From NCBI RefSeq assembly GCF_001889165.1, contig NZ_CP016020.1, forward strand, positions 2,702,501-2,766,500: 64,000 bases of DNA. The letters run 5' to 3'. The stretch is from Bacillus weihaiensis. GTDB taxonomy: Bacteria > Bacillota > Bacilli > Bacillales > Bacillaceae. Below the pieces are notes generated by a model. It was not told the DNA's origin and ran no database searches. It was given only the letters and a program-made list of their open reading frames with translations. Position numbers and translations under genes: made by a program. Shown here piece after piece: positions 59,108 to 64,000 of this stretch; positions within the stretch are counted from its first letter, which is position 1; each line of letters begins with the position of its first letter.

Positions 59108-59623
59108 ATGTTTAAATTACTTGAAGACAATCAGCGAACGAACGATCCCGAAGAATTAAAGGAGGAATTAGAGGACCTTGAATTCCAGGTTTTTCGGATG
59201 CAAGATAACTTAAAAGAAATTGCAAAAAAAAGTAAAGTTTTAGGTGTTGACCAGACAAAAGAAGATAAAATGGTCATTGTTTATACACCTGATGAGAGCT
59301 CATGTAAAATCATGTTGTGTGATTGTGAAACTGCGTATAAAGGACAATGGGATTTCTCCATTCAAGCAACTCTCGCAGATGAGGAAACCATTCATATTGG
59401 TGATATTAAAGGACCTGCTAATAAAGGATATGGATCCATTTGCATGGATTATTTAAAGGACCTAGCCATAGAACAGAACATCCCTAAAATTACTGGTGAT
59501 ATTGCCAAGAGAGATTGGGACCATGTTGAACGTCTTGTACATTTCTATCAAAAGCATAATTTTTACGTAGAGATTGACTATGACCGTCAATATGGTGAAA
59601 TTAAATGGGTTAGCAATAGCTAA
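59108..59623 (+). CDS. GNAT-family acetyltransferase
   Basis: 171 residues: an N-terminal coiled coil (DPEELKEELEDLEFQVFRMQDNLKEIAK, about 13-40) then a GNAT-like fold with NKGYGSICMDYLKDLAIE as the acetyl-CoA motif, and a late HVERLVHFYQKHNFYV. The frame extends to 59030, but ATG 59108 has AAAGGAG. Substrate unknown. The coiled-coil fusion is unusual for a GNAT enzyme and suggests an oligomer or partner contact. Confidence 0.75.
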   Translation: MFKLLEDNQRTNDPEELKEELEDLEFQVFRMQDNLKEIAKKSKVLGVDQTKEDKMVIVYTPDESSCKIMLCDCETAYKGQWDFSIQATLADEETIHIGDIKGPANKGYGSICMDYLKDLAIEQNIPKITGDIAKRDWDHVERLVHFYQKHNFYVEIDYDRQYGEIKWVSNS

Positions 59624-59625
59624 TA

Positions 59626-59683
59626 AAAATAGATCATTTTGATTCAGTTCCATTGTCGTAACTGGGCCAAAATGATCTATTTT
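59626..59683 (+). terminator. Terminator of the GNAT gene
   Basis: AAAATAGATCATTTTG pairs with CAAAATGATCTATTTT around a 26-base loop. Confidence 0.8.
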
Positions 59684-59836
59684 ACTTCTATCTTGTGTTA
59701 ATACACGAAATGCTCTACTATTAAGAAGAAAAATGAAACCTTTTTCATTATTCATCCGTATTACTACTAGTCATTGAAAGGATACATACCTTTTATAATG
59801 ACAGATTGATCTAATCTTGAGGAGGAAACAGACAGC

Positions 59837-60283
59837 ATGATAAAGAAACTATTTTCAGCAATGCTTGTTGCAACATTACTATTTACACCAGTTGGAGGCT
59901 TTTTGCTTGGCGACCAAATTTCAACTGTTAGCGCTAAAGGCTATAAATCTGGTAAGAAATCGTTTAACTCAAATACGACAAATAACAATAATAGCCCTTC
60001 CTTATTCAAAAAAGATGATTCACAGCAAAAGTCATCTACTACAACATCAAGCAATACGACAACTAAGTCTAAAACTGGTAGCATAATGAAAGGAATCTTC
60101 TTAGGTGGACTAGCTGGTTTATTACTAGGAGGATTATTAAGCAACTTTGGTATCCTTGGTTCAATCATTGGTTTATTCATTAACATTTTAGCCATCTTCG
60201 CTGTTATTTTTATTATCCGAAAAGCTTATTCTTATTTTAAAAACAAGCGTAAGAACGAGGAAGATGCAGCATGGGGAAAATAA
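59837..60283 (+). CDS. Small secreted or membrane protein
   Basis: N-terminal signal peptide (to about residue 33, SVSAKG), a serine/threonine/asparagine-rich linker (about 45-78) and a glycine-rich membrane region (GIFLGGLAGLLLGGLLSNFGILGSIIGLFINILAIFAVIFIIRKAYSYF, about 85-135). The Tim44-like preproteins of some Bacillaceae have this layout. No function can be given. ATG after TGAGGAGG. Its end overlaps the next gene by 13 bases. Confidence 0.72.
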   Translation: MIKKLFSAMLVATLLFTPVGGFLLGDQISTVSAKGYKSGKKSFNSNTTNNNNSPSLFKKDDSQQKSSTTTSSNTTTKSKTGSIMKGIFLGGLAGLLLGGLLSNFGILGSIIGLFINILAIFAVIFIIRKAYSYFKNKRKNEEDAAWGK

Positions 60284-60561
60284 AGATATCAGAACAGGAT
60301 ATCGTTAACGCCTTGTGCTTACACATTGCTCATAAGCGAGATAGTAAACCTCAGGAAGTCGAAATTGAACTCTTGTACGATGACGATTATGGATTTTCTG
60401 CAGAAGCTTACATTCATGACCGCAAGCAAATATTAATTGCTGCAAATATAATTGAGGCACTTCGCTACTGGCTAGAAACGCAACTAAATATTGATCCATT
60501 CTCAGCTGCTCTAGAACTCGTTTTAGATGACGAAGAAGGTATCATTGCTTATGCTGAATAG
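60271..60561 (+). CDS. YxcD/DUF2653-family protein
   Basis: 96-residue soluble protein of the DUF2653 (YxcD) family. The segment ISEQDIVNALCLHIAHKRDSKPQEVEIELLYDDDYGFSAEAYI is the conserved part. It overlaps the upstream gene by 13 bases, so the two are probably translated together. Function unknown. Confidence 0.82.
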   Translation: MGKIKISEQDIVNALCLHIAHKRDSKPQEVEIELLYDDDYGFSAEAYIHDRKQILIAANIIEALRYWLETQLNIDPFSAALELVLDDEEGIIAYAE

Positions 60562-60658
60562 ATATGAACTATATGATCCCTTTTTTAAATAAGGTACTAA
60601 TAACCCAGAGAGGAACGCATGATTCTGACTCTGTCTCCAAATACAATCTCTTGCCAAA

Positions 60659-60690
60659 GAGCCGAGTGGGTATTCTTCCCAGTCGGCTTT
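60659..60690 (+). terminator. Terminator after the DUF2653 gene
   Basis: AGCCGAGTGGG pairs with CCCAGTCGGCT (one mismatch) followed by TTAAA. The T tail is short. Confidence 0.55.
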
Positions 60691-60709
60691 AAATGAAAAG
60701 GAGCTTTTT

Positions 60710-60877
60710 ATGCGTTCACCTAAAGTTTTATTAATTGGATCTATCCTTACAGATATCATTCTCATCGTCTATTTATTTACTCTTATTGACGAAATGGGAG
60801 TTGGCTTCTTCTTATTACTTTCAGGCTTGCTACTTGGCGGCACATATTTAACCTACAAGTTGATGTCAAGAATATAA
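60710..60877 (+). CDS. Small two-helix membrane protein, 55 residues
   Basis: Starts at ATG after AAAAGGAG. Two hydrophobic segments (about 7-25, LLIGSILTDIILIVYLF; and 32-46, GFFLLLSGLLLGG), with a short basic end. No family recognised. Good ribosome site and clean membrane pattern favour a real gene. Confidence 0.65.
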   Translation: MRSPKVLLIGSILTDIILIVYLFTLIDEMGVGFFLLLSGLLLGGTYLTYKLMSRI

Positions 60878-60952
60878 GAAGTGCAAGGTACCCGCCTATG
60901 ACTCCCAAACTAGAATGATTCCTCGAACAACATCATGTTATCCTACCGTTCA

Positions 60953-60986
60953 AAAATCTCGCTCCTATACTAGGTAGCGAGATTTT
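60953..60986 (+). terminator. Terminator after the 55-residue gene
   Basis: AAAATCTCGCT pairs with AGCGAGATTTT around a 12-base loop, followed by CATTTTAG. Confidence 0.78.
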
Positions 60987-61136
60987 CATTTTAGGAATAC
61001 TCCGAATCTAGAAAGATTAATCTACACACAACATATCTATTTATTTTATACGCTCCTTTTTTTCCACAATTTCGAGTAATTTTTCCCATTTTGCGCAAAA
61101 TAATCTTACTATACTGTTTAATTGGTGTTGATGTGA

Positions 61137-62720
61137 TTGAAAAAAAGAACTCCGAAGCCACTTGTAGCAAAGAAACTAATACAGCCTATACCCGAAAAAG
61201 TAGAACCAATACAGACTGAAAAGATTGAGAATGTATATCCGTTAAATCAGATGATAGAAAAGATAAAAACAGACATTGGTCATAGCCCTGATGTTATTAT
61301 AAGAGAGCTAAAAATTGGGTCTAAGCGAGTGTTTGATGCAGCCGCTGTTTTTATTGATGGGTTAGCTAATAAAGATGTTATCCAAAAGGTTCTGCAAAAT
61401 CTTCTAGTAGATGTCCGTGAAACAGAACTTTGTGAGCAGGCAGAGATAACGGATCTTATTAAAAATTTTTCATTAGCAACAGGTGAATTACAGGTTCTAT
61501 CAGACACTCCCATCGATTTCAATCAACTATATGATGCCGTTATGTCTGGTGATACCATTCTATTATTTGATGGAAGCCCAGTCGCATTTAAGATTGGGTC
61601 AAAAGGCTGGGAAAGCAGAGGAATCGAAGAACCCTCTTCAGAACAAAACGTTCGGGGTCCTAAGGATGGGTTTACCGAGAATATTAGAACAAACACGGCC
61701 TTAATTAGACGCAGAATCATTGATAAAAACCTTGTCTTTGAACCGATAAAAATTGGAAAACGATCTAAAACTGAAATGACAATCACGTATATTAAAGATC
61801 TTGCGAATGAAAAAATAGTGAATGAAGTAAGAGAACGGCTATCCAAAATTGAGATTGATGCCATATTAGAAAGTGGCTATGTAGAAAGCATGATCCAAGA
61901 TGAAACCTATTCACCGTTTCCGACCGTTTATAATACAGAGCGTCCAGATGCAGTGGTTGGTGGGCTATATGAAGGAAGAATTGCAATCTTAGTAGATGGG
62001 ACACCTTTTGTGTTAGTTGTTCCCGCCTTATTTATTCATTTTATGCAATCAAGTGAAGATTACTATCAGCGCGCTGACATCTCAACGCTTATTCGTTTGT
62101 TAAGAGTTGGTACATTTTTGTTATCCTTACTCACACCCGCTGCCTATATTGCAGTCACGACCTTTCATCAAGAAATGTTACCAACCACTTTATTAATTAG
62201 TTTAACTGCTCAACGAGAAGGTGTACCCTTTCCGGCTTTTATTGAGGCTTTATTTATGGAAGTCACCTTTGAAATTTTACGTGAAGCAGGAATTCGAATG
62301 CCAAGGGCTGTGGGGGCTGCGATATCAATAGTTGGTGCCTTAGTTTTAGGACAAGCTGCCGTTGAAGCTGGCTTGGTTTCAGCCACAATGGTCATTGTTG
62401 TTTCACTAACAGCGATTTCAAGCTTTGTTACACCAAAATTCAATTTAGCTATATCCGTAAGAATGGTACGCTTTATTTTTATGGGCTTAGCCGCCAGCTT
62501 TGGTTTGTTCGGAATTATTATTGGGCTACTTGTGTTGATCGCCCATTTATGTAGCTTAAGATCCTTTGGTGTTCCATACTTACTACCATTTGCACCATTT
62601 GTATTAAAAGACCAAAAAGATGGAATAATCCGACTCTCTCTTTGGTCAATGACGACAAGACCAAAGCTTATTGGTGGACAAGATAACGTTCGAGAGAAAA
62701 CAGCCAAACCATCACCTTGA
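61137..62720 (+). CDS. Spore germination receptor A subunit
   Basis: GerA/GerKA family A subunit: N-terminal cytosolic region, VRGPKDGFTENIRTNTALIRRRI (about 168-190), and DGTPFVLVVPALFIHFMQSSEDYYQR (about 287), then about five C-terminal membrane segments. These subunits with B and C form germinant receptors in the inner spore membrane. The start is TTG, with a weak GGTGTTGATG site and a stop codon immediately before it. The C subunit follows after 27 bases. The germinant cannot be inferred. Confidence 0.92.
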   Translation: MKKRTPKPLVAKKLIQPIPEKVEPIQTEKIENVYPLNQMIEKIKTDIGHSPDVIIRELKIGSKRVFDAAAVFIDGLANKDVIQKVLQNLLVDVRETELCEQAEITDLIKNFSLATGELQVLSDTPIDFNQLYDAVMSGDTILLFDGSPVAFKIGSKGWESRGIEEPSSEQNVRGPKDGFTENIRTNTALIRRRIIDKNLVFEPIKIGKRSKTEMTITYIKDLANEKIVNEVRERLSKIEIDAILESGYVESMIQDETYSPFPTVYNTERPDAVVGGLYEGRIAILVDGTPFVLVVPALFIHFMQSSEDYYQRADISTLIRLLRVGTFLLSLLTPAAYIAVTTFHQEMLPTTLLISLTAQREGVPFPAFIEALFMEVTFEILREAGIRMPRAVGAAISIVGALVLGQAAVEAGLVSATMVIVVSLTAISSFVTPKFNLAISVRMVRFIFMGLAASFGLFGIIIGLLVLIAHLCSLRSFGVPYLLPFAPFVLKDQKDGIIRLSLWSMTTRPKLIGGQDNVREKTAKPSP

Positions 62721-62747
62721 TTTTTTTTGTACGGGAGGTCAATCGAA

Positions 62748-63944
62748 ATGCTCAAGAAGATCGTTTTTATCATGATGGTTTTCAGCCTTTTAACTGGTTG
62801 TTGGAGCCGTAAAGAATTAACCGACCTTGCAATCGTTTCAGCAATAGGAATTGACAAAGTAGATGAGCAATATATCCTCACCGTGCAAGTAATTAATCCT
62901 GGAGATATAGCAGGAAAAACACTTACCACCCGAGTTGCTGTTTCTACCTATAAAGTAACTGGCAAGTCAATCATTGAGGCAATTCGAAAACTCACTAAAA
63001 ACGCACCTAGAAAACTCTATTTTGCGCATCTTAGATTGTTAGTGATTGGAGAAAAATTAGCAAGAGAAGGAATTAGCAACTCATTAGAATTAATTTCAAG
63101 AGACCATGAATTTCGAACAGACTTTTATATTTTAGTTGCACAAGATCATACTTCATCTGCTATTTTAAATGTGCTTACACCAATTGAAAAGAATCCTGCT
63201 AACAAAGTATTTAATACAATAGAGGTATCATTGAAGAATTGGGCACCTACCGCTGGTGTTAAATTAGATGAGCTTATCAATAACCTAACAGCTACAGGGA
63301 CCAACCCTGTCTTAACAGGCATTGTTATTAAGGGAAATGAACATATTTCAGGAGACTTAGAAAATGTGGAAGAAATCCCCTCATCTGCAACACTTACCCT
63401 TGGGAATATATGTATATTTAAAAAGGATCGATTGATTGGATGGCTAGATCAAGAGGAAAGCAAAGGCTATAACTATATAAAAGACAATATCGAAAGTACT
63501 GTGGCTGTCGTTGATTGGAAAGGGGGTAAAATCTCAATTGAGATACTAAACTCCACAACTAAATACAATGTGATAATTACTAGTTCTGGAAAACCTAAAA
63601 TAATTATTGATGTACAACCAGAGGCTCAAATAGCCGAGGTGCAAGGTGATATAGATTTAACAAAGGAGGAAGAGATTCTGGAGGTGGAAAAACTCGTTAA
63701 CGCCAGAGGAAATATGGTAGTAACTATGGCCATTCAACGAGCACAAGAATATAAAAGCGATATTTTTGGGCTTGGAGAACTTATCCACCGAAAACATCCA
63801 AAGCTTTGGAAAACCTTAGAGAAAACTTGGCACGATGAAGAATTTACAGATTTAGACTATGAGGTAAACTTTCATACAACAATTCGCCGCGTTGGTACAA
63901 CAAATGATTCTTTCTTAAATGAGATGGAGGATACGAACAAATGA
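62748..63944 (+). CDS. Spore germination lipoprotein, GerC subunit
   Basis: Ger(x)C family lipoprotein. Signal peptide with lipobox LLTGC, cysteine at about residue 19, then WSRKELTDLAIVSAIGIDK, the family hallmark. About 397 residues, normal length. ATG 62748 follows GGGAGG; an earlier in-frame ATG at 62727 has no such site. It ends in ATGA overlap with the next gene. Confidence 0.93.
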   Translation: MLKKIVFIMMVFSLLTGCWSRKELTDLAIVSAIGIDKVDEQYILTVQVINPGDIAGKTLTTRVAVSTYKVTGKSIIEAIRKLTKNAPRKLYFAHLRLLVIGEKLAREGISNSLELISRDHEFRTDFYILVAQDHTSSAILNVLTPIEKNPANKVFNTIEVSLKNWAPTAGVKLDELINNLTATGTNPVLTGIVIKGNEHISGDLENVEEIPSSATLTLGNICIFKKDRLIGWLDQEESKGYNYIKDNIESTVAVVDWKGGKISIEILNSTTKYNVIITSSGKPKIIIDVQPEAQIAEVQGDIDLTKEEEILEVEKLVNARGNMVVTMAIQRAQEYKSDIFGLGELIHRKHPKLWKTLEKTWHDEEFTDLDYEVNFHTTIRRVGTTNDSFLNEMEDTNK

Positions 63945-64000
63945 TTGTGAAGTCACTGATTTATCTATTCTTCATCTCCATAATGGGACTTATAGATGGG
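63941..64000 (+). CDS. Partial membrane protein of the ger operon
   Basis: The ATG overlaps the gerC stop (ATGA). Only 20 residues are visible, MIVKSLIYLFFISIMGLIDG, a hydrophobic N-terminus. It could be a short accessory protein or the B subunit; it does not start like the usual GerB permease. Truncated by the window edge. Confidence 0.6.
   Translation, partial: MIVKSLIYLFFISIMGLIDG

Noticed and set aside
60619-60696. 25-codon frame spanning the terminator hairpin
   Set aside because: It has an AGAGAGG site, but the product looks like translated hairpin sequence; a leader peptide cannot be excluded.

Overview
The window is AT-rich, densely coded DNA from an endospore-forming member of the Bacillaceae. 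Spore-associated genes are spread along it: a Spo0E-type phosphatase at each of two sites, a KinE-type sensor kinase, the alpha/beta-type SASP SspD, SigI/RsgI, a GerA/GerC germination operon, and Ku with a LIG-POL type LigD. Ribosome binding sites are strong AGGAGG types, and TTG or GTG starts are frequent. I see no rRNA, tRNA, CRISPR array, insertion sequence or prophage.

Layout. 0.2-2.4 kb: Spo0E, a YibQ-type deacetylase and a CBS-ACT protein. 2.8-11.1 kb: the complete methionine salvage cluster (mtnD-B-X-W and mtnE on minus, mtnU and mtnK-A on plus), with two SAM-I (S-box) riboswitches. 11.3-17.6 kb: KinE-like kinase, YkrP-like acyltransferase, a B12-binding radical SAM protein and three tiny minus-strand genes. 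18-24.2 kb: KtrD, HtpX, YkrK, SspD, RsgI and SigI. 24.6-28.5 kb: a TerC-family exporter behind a yybP-ykoY manganese riboswitch, a DedA protein divergent from UppP, and Ku. 28.6-35.6 kb: a 2339-residue sortase-anchored amylopullulanase. 35.8-42.8 kb: HAD phosphatase, LigD, RND efflux pump, MarR regulator. 43-46.9 kb: small genes, TnrA with its own TnrA box, a second Spo0E-like protein, a MOSC protein. 47-51.3 kb: TPP riboswitch with thiC, YmaF, an acidic LPXTA surface protein and a class D sortase. 51.4-60.9 kb: ThDP-dependent enzyme, GGDEF/EAL protein, PLD-like protein, a SigB-type stress operon and small membrane or cytosolic genes. 61.1-64 kb: a gerXA-gerXC germination operon running off the edge.

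Gene order from spo0E through mtn, kinE, ykrP, ktrD, htpX, ykrK, sspD, rsgI, sigI, ykoY, ykoX, ku and ligD to tnrA parallels the Bacillus subtilis tnrA-spo0E region as I recall it, in reverse orientation. Several segments are inserted: the radical SAM gene, uppP, the amylopullulanase, the RND pump, and thiC with the sortase module. 

Links between genes: the mtn genes recycle methylthioribose to methionine under SAM control. KinE and Spo0E act in opposite directions on the sporulation phosphorelay. Ku and LigD make a spore-type end-joining system. The sortase at 50.7 kb is a plausible anchor for both its acidic neighbour (LPETA) and the amylopullulanase (LPATA). UppP and the DedA protein may both serve undecaprenyl phosphate recycling. 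No wholly new multi-gene system was proven. The best candidates for unknown biology are two unassigned structured RNA regions (about 17.83-17.90 and 53.07-53.14 kb), an overlapping pair of tiny genes at 17.05-17.37 kb, and the sortase-amylopullulanase link.
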